Assembly: GCA_041750975.1 (NCBI GenBank) | Contig: JBGSYN010000127.1 | Coordinates: 1-47,102 of the forward strand | Length of the DNA stretch: 47,102 bases | Direction of reading: 5' to 3' | DNA from: JBGSYN01 sp041750975 | Lineage (GTDB): Bacteria > Pseudomonadota > Alphaproteobacteria > Geminicoccales > Geminicoccaceae | Shown here: positions 7,726-19,369 of the stretch, in pieces | Position numbering within the stretch: position 1 is the stretch's first letter | Layout of the letters: each line of letters opens with the position of its first letter | The notes under the pieces: model-generated | Seen by the model: only the letters and a program-made list of their open reading frames with translations | What the model was told of the DNA's origin: nothing | The model's database searches: none | Translations under genes and position numbers: made by a program

Positions 7726-8742
7726 TCACCTCGATCGAATTTGCAGCACCTTGGCGCCGCGAACCGGGCGATGTTTAAATTCGGCGAGCGCGCGATTGGC
7801 GCTCTCCAGCGGATAGGTTTCGATCTCGGGGCGGATGCCGGCGGCGGCCGCCAGCGGCAGAAATTCGGCGAGATCGTGGTGGGTGACGTTAGCCACCGAC
7901 TTGATTTCCTTCTCCATCCAGAGATGGTCGTGATAGTTCAGCCCTTGGAGCGAGACTTTGTCGCGATCCTCCTTGCGGATGGCGTTAACCACGAGACGCC
8001 CGCCCGGCTTGAGGTTCGAGAGCGCCGACACTACCGGCAGCCAGGCCGGGGTCGTGTCGATGATCGCATCGAGCGGTTCGGGAGCGGGGTCCTCGATCAC
8101 CCCTATCCAATGGGCACCAAGCGACCTCGCGAAATCCGGGCTTGCCGGATCGTGCGCAAAGACGGCGATTTCGGTGTTCGGGTAGAGCTGGCGTACGTCC
8201 TGCAGGACGATATGAGCCGAACCGCCGAAGCCGGTCAGGCCGAGCCTATGGCGATCGCCGATGCCCGAGAGTTTCAAGGCACGGTAGCCGACTTCGCCCG
8301 CGCACAAGAGGGGTGCGGCCTCGGCGTCGTCGAACCCGTCCGGGATCGGATAGGCATAGATCTCCGGCACGGTCATGAACTCGGCATAGCCGCCATCGAC
8401 ATCGCGGCCCGTGGCCCTGAAGGCCGGGCTGAGGTTTTCATCGGCTGCACCGGTCGAGCTGTGAATCCCGCCGACGCCGACGCGGTCACCCGGCTTGAAG
8501 CGAGCAGCACCAGACCCCATCCCGACCACGCGTCCGATCACCTCGTGACCGGGAATGACCGGCATATGCGGCGGTGCGGTGCGTCCCTCGATTTCATCGA
8601 GGTCGGTATAACACACGTCGCTGACGCTGGTCTCGAGCAGGATCTCGCCATGTTGCGGCGTCGGGTCGGGGTAATCGACGAGCTGCAAGGGTTCGCCGCC
8701 CTCCACGATCTCCATGATCCGTTCCAGAACCCTTGCTTTCAT
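7726..8742 (-). CDS. Zinc-type alcohol dehydrogenase family protein lacking the structural zinc site
   Basis: 338 residues of the medium-chain dehydrogenase family. The catalytic zinc ligands are present: C44 in DVCYTDL, H66-E67 in PGHEVIG, and C147 in PLLCAG. The lobe that normally carries four cysteines for the structural zinc reads GGIHSSTGAADENLSPAF at 91-108 and has none. The nucleotide fold shows LTGFGGSAHI at 169-178 instead of the usual GxGxxG. It probably oxidises or reduces an alcohol or aldehyde with NAD(P)H. Start ATG at 8742, with GGTGGAG from the upstream tandem repeat eight bases before it. It stands alone on its strand. Confidence 0.82.
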   Translation of the reverse strand: MKARVLERIMEIVEGGEPLQLVDYPDPTPQHGEILLETSVSDVCYTDLDEIEGRTAPPHMPVIPGHEVIGRVVGMGSGAARFKPGDRVGVGGIHSSTGAADENLSPAFRATGRDVDGGYAEFMTVPEIYAYPIPDGFDDAEAAPLLCAGEVGYRALKLSGIGDRHRLGLTGFGGSAHIVLQDVRQLYPNTEIAVFAHDPASPDFARSLGAHWIGVIEDPAPEPLDAIIDTTPAWLPVVSALSNLKPGGRLVVNAIRKEDRDKVSLQGLNYHDHLWMEKEIKSVANVTHHDLAEFLPLAAAAGIRPEIETYPLESANRALAEFKHRPVRGAKVLQIRSR

Positions 8743-8748
8743 CGGCCA

Positions 8749-8820
8749 TCTCCACCGTTGTCGCGCTCTCCACCGTCTTTGTAGTCTCCACCGTTGTCGC
8801 CCTCTCCACCGCTATCGTCT
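8749..8820. repeat. Four tandem 18-bp repeats upstream of the alcohol dehydrogenase
   Basis: Units start at 8749, 8767, 8785 and 8803. Each begins TCTCCACCG on the plus strand (GGTGGAGA in the sense of the dehydrogenase). The copy nearest the gene supplies its Shine-Dalgarno sequence. Eighteen is a multiple of three, and on the minus strand a 65-codon open frame (8739-8936) reads through the repeats as Gly-Gly-Asp/Glu hexapeptides (GGEGDN, GGDYKD, GGERDN), its stop overlapping the dehydrogenase ATG by ATGA. That frame has no ribosome site and no known relatives that I recognise, so I do not call it a gene. Confidence 0.8.
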
Positions 8821-9157
8821 TCCCTAGTACCATCGAAGAGTTCCATATCAGAAGGGTGGCACCGGGATTCAGGGAGCGACCTTGACCTCGTGGCGTCAGG
8901 CGTAGCAACGCCGGCCCGCCAGCCCTCGTCGGTCATCGGGCGTGTGGCCGGTTGCGTCTGGCTCTTTCCACGGTCCGAAGGACTCTATGGCCGCCTGGCT
9001 TTCGGCGGGACCCGGCGAAAACTGTCAGGTGTGTCGGTCACTTTGCCCATTTCCTCGACTCTGGGATTGAGCCTTAGGGCGGTTTCAGGCGTAATGAGTT
9101 ACGGTTGCCGGTAGGCCTCCCACATTGTCGAGACATTCCCTCATTTTCGAGACATTC
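8821..9157. other. Gene-free leader region of uvrA
   Basis: No convincing gene. It must contain the uvrA promoter. An 11-base direct repeat TCGAGACATTC occurs at 9128-9138 and 9147-9157, the second copy ending against the uvrA ATG. No GTTC-N7-GTTC SOS box was seen. Confidence 0.45.
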
Positions 9158-12003
<2,846 letters not shown>

Positions 12004-12007
<4 letters not shown>

Positions 12008-13575
12008 TTCGTGGGGGCCACGGGGGTCGTCAGCGAAACCCCGAAGATTGGCTCGGCGAGCAGATACATGGCGCCGAAGGTGACGGCGATGGCGATGATG
12101 TTGAGCCAGAAGCCGGCGACCGCCATGTCTCGAAGTCTCATCCGGTCATAGGAAAAGACGATCGCGTTCGGCGGCGTCGCGACCGGCATCATGAAGGCCA
12201 TGGATGCACCGACCGCGACCGGCACCGCCAATAGGCGCGGGTCGAGATCAAGGCCGACGGCGACGGCGCCGAGGATCGGCAGGAAGGTTGCCGTGGAGGC
12301 AGTGTTCGAAGTGATCTCGGTGAGATAGACGATCGCCGCGGCTACAATCAGGACCAGCACCATGACGCTGACCTCGAACCCGCCGACCGATTGGCCGATC
12401 CACTCCGCAAGACCGGATTCCTGAAATCCCCATGCCAGCGCCAGGCCGCCACCGAACAGCAACAGCACGCCCCAGGGAACATTGCGCGCCGCCTGCCAAT
12501 CGAGGACGAAAGCCCCGGTGCGGCGTGAGACCGGCCAGGCGAACAGAAGCAGTGCCGCAACCAGGGCGATCGTCGTATCGTTGATCGGAAGACCGGTCAG
12601 ATCGACGATCAAGGTGCGAAAGATCCAAAAGAATGCAGCACCGAGGAAAACCCCGCCCACGACCTTCTCGGCATAGCTCATGGTCCCGAGTTCGCCCAGT
12701 TCACGCTGCACAACACGGCCGGCATCGCCGATTTCCATATGGCGGGTCGGAAAGATCAGCTTCGTCAGGATCAGCCAGGCCATGGGCAGCATGACCAGCA
12801 CGATCGGCATGCCGAACAGCATCCAGGCAAAAAAATCGACTTCGATACCATAGGAACTCTGCAGGAAACTGGCGAGTAGCGCGTTGGGCGGCGTGCCGAT
12901 CAGGGTGCCGACGCCGCCGATCGATGCGCTATAGGCAATGCCCAGCATCAGCGCCACGCCGAAATTGCGCAGCATGCGATCATCCTGCGTCGTCCGACCG
13001 ATGAAGTCGACCATGGAGATCCCGACCGCGAACATCATCACTGTCGTCGCGGTGTTGGAGATCCACATCGAGAGGAACGCGGTCGCGACCATGAAGCCGC
13101 CGATGATGCCGCCCGGACTGGTGCCGACCGCGGCGACGATGCGCAAGGCGATGCGGCGATGCAGGTTCCAGCGCTGCATCGCCGCCGCCAGCAGGAAGCC
13201 GCCGAGAAAGAGAAAAATGAGATCGTCCGCATAATTAGCGGCGACGGGCTCGATCTCGCCGATGCCGTATAGCGGCATCAAGGGAATCGGCAGGAGTGCC
13301 GTCGCCGGGATCGGCACCGCCTCGCCCAGCCACCAGACCACCATCCACGCGGTCAGCGACACAAGGCGCCAGGCCTCTACGGGCATCCCGGCCGGTTCCG
13401 GCAACAGCAGCACGATGATGGCGAGGGCCGGTCCGCCGACCAAAGCGGCGAGCCGCGCCACGGACAGGGGTTCATTAGCCCCGGGACCCTCGCCTTCGCC
13501 AGGAGCATCGGATCGGTCACCGGCCTCCAGGACCGCCTCGTCATGGGCATGAACCGCAGCCTTGGGCGCCGCCAT
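12004..13575 (-). CDS. SLC13/DASS-family anion:sodium symporter
   Basis: 523 residues with about a dozen membrane segments. Two SNT sodium/substrate motifs of the divalent-anion:Na+ symporters are visible, ISNTATTVMM and ITSNTASTATFLPIL, each in the expected inverted repeat, with GTPPNA and ATPPNAIV loops. The family imports dicarboxylates, citrate or sulfate with sodium, and the substrate cannot be read from the sequence. A 45-residue acidic/Ala-rich cytoplasmic leader precedes the first helix. The start at 13575 has GGGAGG four bases upstream; a frame opens at 13608 without support. It converges on uvrA with a four-base overlap and no terminator in between. Confidence 0.88.
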
Positions 13576-13680
13576 AATGCCTCCCTTGTCGTGCTTGTCG
13601 CGCCGCATTCAAGTTTCTCAGCGACACCGAGGTTCCTTGCAAGCGATGATCGGGAATTCCCGATCGAGACGTCGGCGTAA

Positions 13681-14343
13681 TCAGATCACGAGATCGAGCA
13701 ACTCCGAAAACCGGCTGAGTTCGTGACCTGGATTGGCCGGTACGTCGTCGGGCCATTCCGCGCCGTTGGGCAACCATATCGTGCGAATGCCGACTGCTTG
13801 CGAGCCCAGGATATCGGCGAGCGGGCTGTCGCCGACAAAGACGCAGTCCGCCGCCTCAACGCCTAGATTGGCAGCAGCCCTCAAGAAGATCTCCCCGTTC
13901 GGCTTGCGCACGCCCTCGGCTTCGGAGATCAGGATCGTGTCGACCTTGTGTTGAAGACCGAGTGCTTCGATCGTGCCGGTCTGGATGGCGGTCCGGCCGT
14001 TGGTGACGACACCCAGCCGCAATCCTTTCCCGCGAAAAATCGCAAGAACCTGGTCCACGCCCTCGAAGGCTTGTGCAAACCGTCTCGAATTCTGCTCGTA
14101 ATCCCTGAGCAAGTCGGCAACAAATCCGGCATCGTCGAGTCCGATCTCGCCAAGGACCGTCGAATAGACGATGCCCTTGGGCCTCAAGCCGCGATTGTCG
14201 AGATCAAGGAACCGCGCGGTGAACGCTGCAAGCGTCAGGGCTTGCAATGCCTGATGCCGCTGATACTGATCCGCCAGGAAGCGCTCGAGCGAGCCGGTCC
14301 GGTCGAACAGGGTCTCGTCGAGGTCGAAAAGGACGGCCTTCAC
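13681..14343 (-). CDS. HAD-superfamily hydrolase
   Basis: 220 residues. Haloacid dehalogenase-type phosphatase with motif I FDLDETLF (Asp7, Asp9), motif II VVTNG, motif III lysine in GVRKPNG and motif IV FVGDSPLAD. The helical cap after motif I resembles YjjG/nucleotidase-like or phosphoglycolate phosphatase-like members. The substrate is unknown. A frame opens far upstream, but the start is GTG at 14343: it overlaps the acetyltransferase stop by GTGA and puts motif I at the N-terminus, as in the family. It is the last gene of the stcD-oxygenase-reductase-acetyltransferase run. Confidence 0.85.
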   Translation of the reverse strand: MKAVLFDLDETLFDRTGSLERFLADQYQRHQALQALTLAAFTARFLDLDNRGLRPKGIVYSTVLGEIGLDDAGFVADLLRDYEQNSRRFAQAFEGVDQVLAIFRGKGLRLGVVTNGRTAIQTGTIEALGLQHKVDTILISEAEGVRKPNGEIFLRAAANLGVEAADCVFVGDSPLADILGSQAVGIRTIWLPNGAEWPDDVPANPGHELSRFSELLDLVI

Positions 14344-14759
14344 CTCTGTTGCTTGCCGTCGAGACGCTTGCCCATGGTCGCGACCTCCTGCGCGACATAG
14401 CCGAGCGCTCTGTAGAAGCCGATCGCCGGCGCATTGTCGCTGCGGATCATGAGGTTGATCTTGGGCACCTGGCATTGCCGCAACCAGTCCTCGGCCGCCG
14501 CCATCATCCGCCGGCCGATGCCGCGACCCCGTGCTGCCGGGTCGACGGCGAGGTAGTAGACCCAGCCGCGATGGCCGTCGAAGCCAACCATCACCGAGGC
14601 GATGATCCGCGTTTCATGGCGGGCTAAAAGAATGGTCGATGCCGGGCTTCGGATCGCATGATCGATATCGGATGACGGATCGTTCCAGGACCGGGTCAGG
14701 CCGCAAGCCTGCCAGAGGGCGATGACGGCGGACCGATCGGCCTCTTCGAATTCACCCAT
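14340..14759 (-). CDS. YpeA-like GNAT acetyltransferase
   Basis: 139 residues. Acetyl-CoA-dependent N-acetyltransferase of the YpeA subgroup: GLTRSWNDPSSDI near the start, GFDGHRGWVYYLAVDP in the core strands, the acetyl-CoA loop ARGRGIGRRM, and the C-terminal FYRALGY and GKRL. The substrate is unknown. ATG at 14759 is 31 bases after the reductase stop; a longer frame overlaps the reductase and lacks family homology. No strong ribosome site is visible, and a TTG at 14765 is the nearest alternative. Confidence 0.82.
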   Translation of the reverse strand: MGEFEEADRSAVIALWQACGLTRSWNDPSSDIDHAIRSPASTILLARHETRIIASVMVGFDGHRGWVYYLAVDPAARGRGIGRRMMAAAEDWLRQCQVPKINLMIRSDNAPAIGFYRALGYVAQEVATMGKRLDGKQQR

Positions 14760-14790
14760 GCCCAACTCATCGTCGAAGGAGGTCAGTGTC

Positions 14791-15864
14791 TCAGGCTTCG
14801 ATTTCGATCTGGCCGATCGGGTTCGAGCAGCAGGCCAGGATGTAGCCGGCTTCGATGTCGTCCTCGCTGATGCCGCCATTGTGGACCATGTGAACCTGGC
14901 CCTTGAGCTTCTTGACCTTGCAGGTGCCGCAAATGCCGAAATGGCAGCCCGAGGGAATGTTGAGGCCCGCGGCCTTGGCGACGGCCAGCACGGTGTCGGT
15001 TTCCGTGCAGTTGGCGCTCACACCCGAATTGGCGAACATCACTGCCGCCGGAATCTTGTCGCTCGGCACAAGATCGTCGATCGCCGCAAGCTCGGCCACG
15101 GTTTCGATCGGCGCGTGGAACGTCTCCTGGCGATAGCGTTCCATCGGGTAGCCGAGGGAGATCAGCATGCCGCGGACTGAATCCATGAAGGAATCTGGGC
15201 CGCAGCAATAGATTTCCCGCTCCAGATAGTCGGGCGCCATCAAACCCAGCATCAGGCTGTTGAAGCGGCCGCGATAGCCGGTCCAGACATCGTAGGGATC
15301 GTCCCGGTTGACGACGAAGTGCAGCTTGATGCCCGGCACCCGGCTCGCCATGAATTCGAGTCTTTTGCGGAAAATCAGCTCCGAGGGGCGGCGGGCGCAA
15401 TTGATCACGCTGATATCGGGCTCCTCGCCACGGTCGAACAGGAATGACGCCATCGACATGATGGGCGTGATGCCGGAGCCGGCGGCGATAAATAGATATT
15501 TGTCGTCGGGCTGCCGCGGCAGGGTGAAGACCCCGGCAGGACCCTTGGCGCGAAGCCGGACGCCCGGACGAAGGTTCTCGATCATCCAGCGCGAGCCGAT
15601 GCTGTCGGTCTGCGCCTTGACCGTAACCGAGAGCGAGAGGGCCTGCGACGGGCTCGAGGAGATCGTATAGGTCCGGAATATCGGCCCGCCCGGGACCGGC
15701 AGCTCGAGCGTCAGGAATTGGCCGGGCTGGTAGCGGAACAACCCGCCCGAAGGGGTCCGGAAGGCGAAAGTGCGCACATCCGGCGCTTCCGGGATCACCA
15801 TCACGCATTCCAGCGGCTCGGCATCGCTCCAGGATGGCGAGTCCGCCTGCGGCATCGGGATCAA
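14791..15864 (-). CDS. Flavin/[2Fe-2S] reductase component of a Rieske demethylase
   Basis: 357 residues. Ferredoxin-NADP reductase module: FAD motif RTYTISS (64-70), NAD(P)-binding FIAAGSGITPIMSM, and CCGPDSFMDSV near the end of the domain. A plant-type [2Fe-2S] domain follows with C307, C312 and C315 and a further cysteine at 345/346. It would pass electrons from NAD(P)H to the oxygenase encoded just upstream, as GbcB or Stc3/Stc4 proteins do. TTG at 15864 is favoured because GGAG lies six bases before it; ATG at 15855 would place that site 15 bases away. It begins three bases after the oxygenase stop. Confidence 0.88.
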   Translation of the reverse strand: MIPMPQADSPSWSDAEPLECVMVIPEAPDVRTFAFRTPSGGLFRYQPGQFLTLELPVPGGPIFRTYTISSSPSQALSLSVTVKAQTDSIGSRWMIENLRPGVRLRAKGPAGVFTLPRQPDDKYLFIAAGSGITPIMSMASFLFDRGEEPDISVINCARRPSELIFRKRLEFMASRVPGIKLHFVVNRDDPYDVWTGYRGRFNSLMLGLMAPDYLEREIYCCGPDSFMDSVRGMLISLGYPMERYRQETFHAPIETVAELAAIDDLVPSDKIPAAVMFANSGVSANCTETDTVLAVAKAAGLNIPSGCHFGICGTCKVKKLKGQVHMVHNGGISEDDIEAGYILACCSNPIGQIEIEA

Positions 15865-15867
15865 GAT

Positions 15868-17172
15868 CTACTCCGCAGCCAGCACGGTCTCGCCCCCAGA
15901 CTGGCTCAGGGGCTGGCCCCCGGAATGGCCGACGGGCTGGCCAAGCAGGCGGCGCTGTAGCGTTGCCGTGTACCAGTCGATGAACTGGATCACACCGCTT
16001 TCCTGCGCCGTCGAATAGGGCCCGGGCTGATAGGCCGGCGAATTGATGCCGATCTGGTTCTCCTCGACCACCTTGCGATCCTCGTCATTGGTGGCGAGCC
16101 AGACCTCGGTCAGACGTTGCAGATCGTAATCGACACCCTCGACGGCGTCCTTGTGCACGAGCCAGGTCGTCGTCACCTCGGTCGCGGTCGGCCCTAGCGG
16201 CACCATCCGGAACGTCACCACCTGATCCGACAGGAAATGGTTCCAGCTATTGGGATAGTGAAAGAACAGCAGCGAGCCGGCCTGCTTGAAAGGCATGCCG
16301 GACAGGAGGCGCCGGACGGCGGTCTTGCCGTCCATCGTGTAGCTCTCGGCATCGCCCAAAAGCGGCACCCGGACGAAGCGCCACTGGTTCGAGGGATCGA
16401 TATGAAAGCGCGACGGCAGGCCGGCGGCCTCGCAGCGCAGGCGATGGTTTTCGATGACCGGATCCGACATGCCGATCCCCGAGCCCGCGATGCTGGGATT
16501 GTCGTCGAAGGTTCGGCACAAAGCCGGATGCATGCCCGAGCAGTGATAGCACTCCCGGTTGTTCTCCATCACCAGCTTCCAATTGGCCTTCTCGATGATG
16601 GTGCTTTGAAAGGCGACCTTGGTATCCTTGACGCCATGCGGGCCGGAATAGAGGGCTGCACCTTCAGCCAGCGCCTCGAAGCCAGGGGCGGTCTCGGCAA
16701 GGCAGATGAAGATGAGTCCCGAAGCCTCGCGGCAATGGACCGGCTTGAGGCCGTATTGCCCGGGTTCGAAGTCCGGGCCCATATCGCGGGCATAGAGCAG
16801 TCGGCCGTCGAGCTCGTAGGTCCATTGGTGATAGGGACAGACGAGTTTGGGTGCGGAGCCCCTGGCGGCGGAACAAAGCCTCGAGCCCCGATGCCTGCAG
16901 CTATTGTGGAACGCCCGGATCAGGCCATCGGCGCCGCGGACGATGATCACCGCGTAGGCGCCGATCTGCAGGGTCACATAGTTCCCGGTCCTGGGGATCT
17001 CGGGGGCGGCGATCGCATAGAGCCATTCGCGGAAGAAGATGTGGCGAAGATCCGCCTCATAGGCTTCGGGATCGTTGTAAAATGTCTGCGCCAGCGAGTG
17101 ATTCGGCCGGTGCGACAGCAACAGCGCCAGAAGGTCCGAATCGCGGTGCTGCCAGGAGGACGAAGCGGGCAT
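15868..17172 (-). CDS. Rieske non-heme iron oxygenase (stachydrine/glycine-betaine demethylase type)
   Basis: 434 residues. The Rieske centre has C92-x-H94 (SCRHRGSRLC) and C112-x2-H115 (VCPYHQW). The catalytic domain shows the mononuclear iron motif NNRECYHCSGMH (H210, H215), and a later acidic cluster NDEDR probably supplies the aspartate ligand. The sequence runs close to GbcA/Stc2-type proteins, which oxidatively remove a methyl group from glycine betaine or proline betaine. The stcD-like neighbour favours proline betaine. The C-terminal 25 residues contain short QPxxxSGG repeats. The ATG at 17172 shares a base with the upstream stop (TGATG), so translation is coupled. Confidence 0.85.
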   Translation of the reverse strand: MPASSSWQHRDSDLLALLLSHRPNHSLAQTFYNDPEAYEADLRHIFFREWLYAIAAPEIPRTGNYVTLQIGAYAVIIVRGADGLIRAFHNSCRHRGSRLCSAARGSAPKLVCPYHQWTYELDGRLLYARDMGPDFEPGQYGLKPVHCREASGLIFICLAETAPGFEALAEGAALYSGPHGVKDTKVAFQSTIIEKANWKLVMENNRECYHCSGMHPALCRTFDDNPSIAGSGIGMSDPVIENHRLRCEAAGLPSRFHIDPSNQWRFVRVPLLGDAESYTMDGKTAVRRLLSGMPFKQAGSLLFFHYPNSWNHFLSDQVVTFRMVPLGPTATEVTTTWLVHKDAVEGVDYDLQRLTEVWLATNDEDRKVVEENQIGINSPAYQPGPYSTAQESGVIQFIDWYTATLQRRLLGQPVGHSGGQPLSQSGGETVLAAE

Positions 17173-19208
17173 CAACAGGTCCTCATCAGCCGCAGCGCAT
17201 CATAGATCGCCGCATGGGTGTTGCGTGCTGAAACCGCATCGCCGATGCGGAACAGCTGGAAAGCCCCCGCCTCATTGCTGCGGATGGCCTGCGGGCGGCC
17301 GTCGATCAGGGCGTCATGGTCGATCGCGCCAAGGTTCGAGGCGTGCGGCTTCAAATCGAAATAGAGCTCGTCCAGCGGTATCGTGCCGTGATTGACCACA
17401 ATCTGATCGAAGCTGCGCTCGAGTTCGAGCGGCAGGTAATCGCTGCCGATCAGGGCCTTCAACTGGTTACCGTCGCGGACGACGCTCTTCAAGCGATAGG
17501 TGACGGTGAAGGTCGCCCGCTTGTCCTGGAGTGCGCGCATGTAGGGGACGAGGTTCATGCCCATGACCTCGGGCGCGAAGGTGCGGTCAGGGGTCATCAC
17601 CTCGACCCGCCCGCCGGCACTGGCGATCGTTTCGGCCGCCTGCAACGCTGCATGATCGCCGGCATCGTCATAAACCAAAACATTGTCACCCGGCCGGACA
17701 TCGCCCGAAATGATATCCCAACTTGATACGACGAGATCGTTGCCGGTCTCCAGCACCTCGGTGTCGGGCAGGCCGCCGGTCGCCACGATCACCAGATCGG
17801 CACCCTCGGCCAGCACGTCATCCGCCTCCGCCCAGCGATTGAAGTGGAAGGCGACGTCGCGGGCGGCGCATTGGGCCATGCGCCAATCGACGATCGAGAT
17901 CATCTCCCGACGCCGCGGGTTTTGGGCGGTGAGCCTGATCTGGCCGCCCGGCTCGGGTGCCGCCTCGAACACGGTGATCCGATGACCGCGCTCGGCCGCG
18001 ACCCGCGCCGCTTCCAAACCGGCGGGACCGGCGCCGACGATGACCACGTTCCTTCGGGTTTCGGCAGGGTCGATTAGGTGCGGCATGGTCAGCTCGCGCC
18101 CGGTCGAGGCGTTATGAATGCAGAGCGCGTCGCCGCCCTGGTAGATGCGATCGAGGCAGTAGGTGGCGCCGACACAGGGCCGGATGTCCTCTTCCCGATT
18201 TTCCATCAGCTTGCGTACGATGTGGGGATCGGCCATGTGCGCCCTGGTCATGCCGACCATATCGAGCAGCCCGGCCGATACCGCGTGACGGGCGGTGGCG
18301 AGATCGGGAATTCGGGCGGCATGGAACACGGGCATGCCGGTCGCTGCCCTGACGGCTCCGGCGAAATCGAGATGGGGCGCACTCTTCATGCCCTGCACCG
18401 GGATGACGTCGGTCAGGCCCGGATCGGTATCGATATGCCCCCTGATGACGTTCAGGAAATCGATCTTGCCGGTGGCCTTAAGACGCCTGGAGATCTCGAG
18501 TCCCTCGGCCGCGGTGATGCCGCCTGCCGCAACCTCGTCCGCGGTGTAGCGAATGCCGACGATGAAGCTCTCTCCGACCCGCCGACGCACGGCATCCAGT
18601 ACCTCCATCGAGAAGCGCAGACGGTTATCGAGCGAGCCGCCATAGGGCGCATCGAGGGTATTGGTGCGGGGCGACCAGAACTGGTCCATCAGATGACCGT
18701 AGGCCTCGAGTTCGATACCATCGAGGCCGGCTGCCTGCATCCGCTCGGCGGCGTCGGCATAGTCCTCGATGATCCTCGCGATATCCCAATCCTCGAGCTT
18801 TTTGGGAAACGCCCGATGCGCCGGCTCGGGGTGATGCGAGGGCGAAACCGTCGGCAGCCAATCGCCCGTGTTCCAGACCGTGCGGCGGCCGAGATGGGTG
18901 AGTTGGATCATCACCGCACAGCCATGCTCGTGGCAGGCATCGGCAAGCTTCGCCATCCACGGCACCACCTCGTCCTTGTATGCCAGGATATTGTTGAAGG
19001 CGGGCGGGCTGTCGCGCGACACGGCAGCCGAGCCCGCCGTCATGGTCAGCGCCAAACCCGCTTTCGCCCGCTCCTCGTGGTAGGCGCGGTAGCGATCCTT
19101 CGGCATGCCATCCACCGGATAGGCGGGCTCATGGCTCGTCGTCATGATCCGGTTCTTGAGGGTCAGATGCTTGAGCCGGTATGGCTGGAGCAACGGATCA
19201 GTCGACAT
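17172..19208 (-). CDS. stcD: N-methylproline demethylase-like FMN/FeS/FAD oxidoreductase (StcD/DgcA family)
   Basis: 678 residues, full length for the family. An old-yellow-enzyme TIM barrel for FMN spans 1-370 (RIMTTSHEPAYP, LTHLGRR, GHLMDQFWSPRTN, GMTRAHMADPHI). An iron-sulfur ligand set C345-x5-C351-x11-C363 follows, then a FAD/NAD fold with VGAGPAGLEAARVAAERG (391-408). StcD proteins demethylate N-methylproline, and the related DgcA demethylates dimethylglycine. The wording of the N-terminal motif and the barrel is nearer StcD as I remember it. It heads the operon with oxygenase and reductase. The 161 bases before it hold its promoter, and no regulator gene sits beside it. Confidence 0.78.
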   Translation of the reverse strand: MSTDPLLQPYRLKHLTLKNRIMTTSHEPAYPVDGMPKDRYRAYHEERAKAGLALTMTAGSAAVSRDSPPAFNNILAYKDEVVPWMAKLADACHEHGCAVMIQLTHLGRRTVWNTGDWLPTVSPSHHPEPAHRAFPKKLEDWDIARIIEDYADAAERMQAAGLDGIELEAYGHLMDQFWSPRTNTLDAPYGGSLDNRLRFSMEVLDAVRRRVGESFIVGIRYTADEVAAGGITAAEGLEISRRLKATGKIDFLNVIRGHIDTDPGLTDVIPVQGMKSAPHLDFAGAVRAATGMPVFHAARIPDLATARHAVSAGLLDMVGMTRAHMADPHIVRKLMENREEDIRPCVGATYCLDRIYQGGDALCIHNASTGRELTMPHLIDPAETRRNVVIVGAGPAGLEAARVAAERGHRITVFEAAPEPGGQIRLTAQNPRRREMISIVDWRMAQCAARDVAFHFNRWAEADDVLAEGADLVIVATGGLPDTEVLETGNDLVVSSWDIISGDVRPGDNVLVYDDAGDHAALQAAETIASAGGRVEVMTPDRTFAPEVMGMNLVPYMRALQDKRATFTVTYRLKSVVRDGNQLKALIGSDYLPLELERSFDQIVVNHGTIPLDELYFDLKPHASNLGAIDHDALIDGRPQAIRSNEAGAFQLFRIGDAVSARNTHAAIYDALRLMRTC

Positions 19209-19369
19209 CGTCCGGCGGTCTCTTCAAGCGCGCCGCAAGAGGCGTATAGAGGCATGGATCGGCAGTAACCGATTTGTCACCGAGTTTTACAGGAGCGCTG
19301 ATCCTTTCGTCAGCCGAAAATCCGACATCCAGCTTGATCTAAACGACACAACCTGCAGTTCGGCGCAAG

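Noticed and set aside
7558..8784. A 408-codon open frame on the plus strand
   Set aside because: It is antisense to the clearly recognisable alcohol dehydrogenase, and its translation matches nothing.
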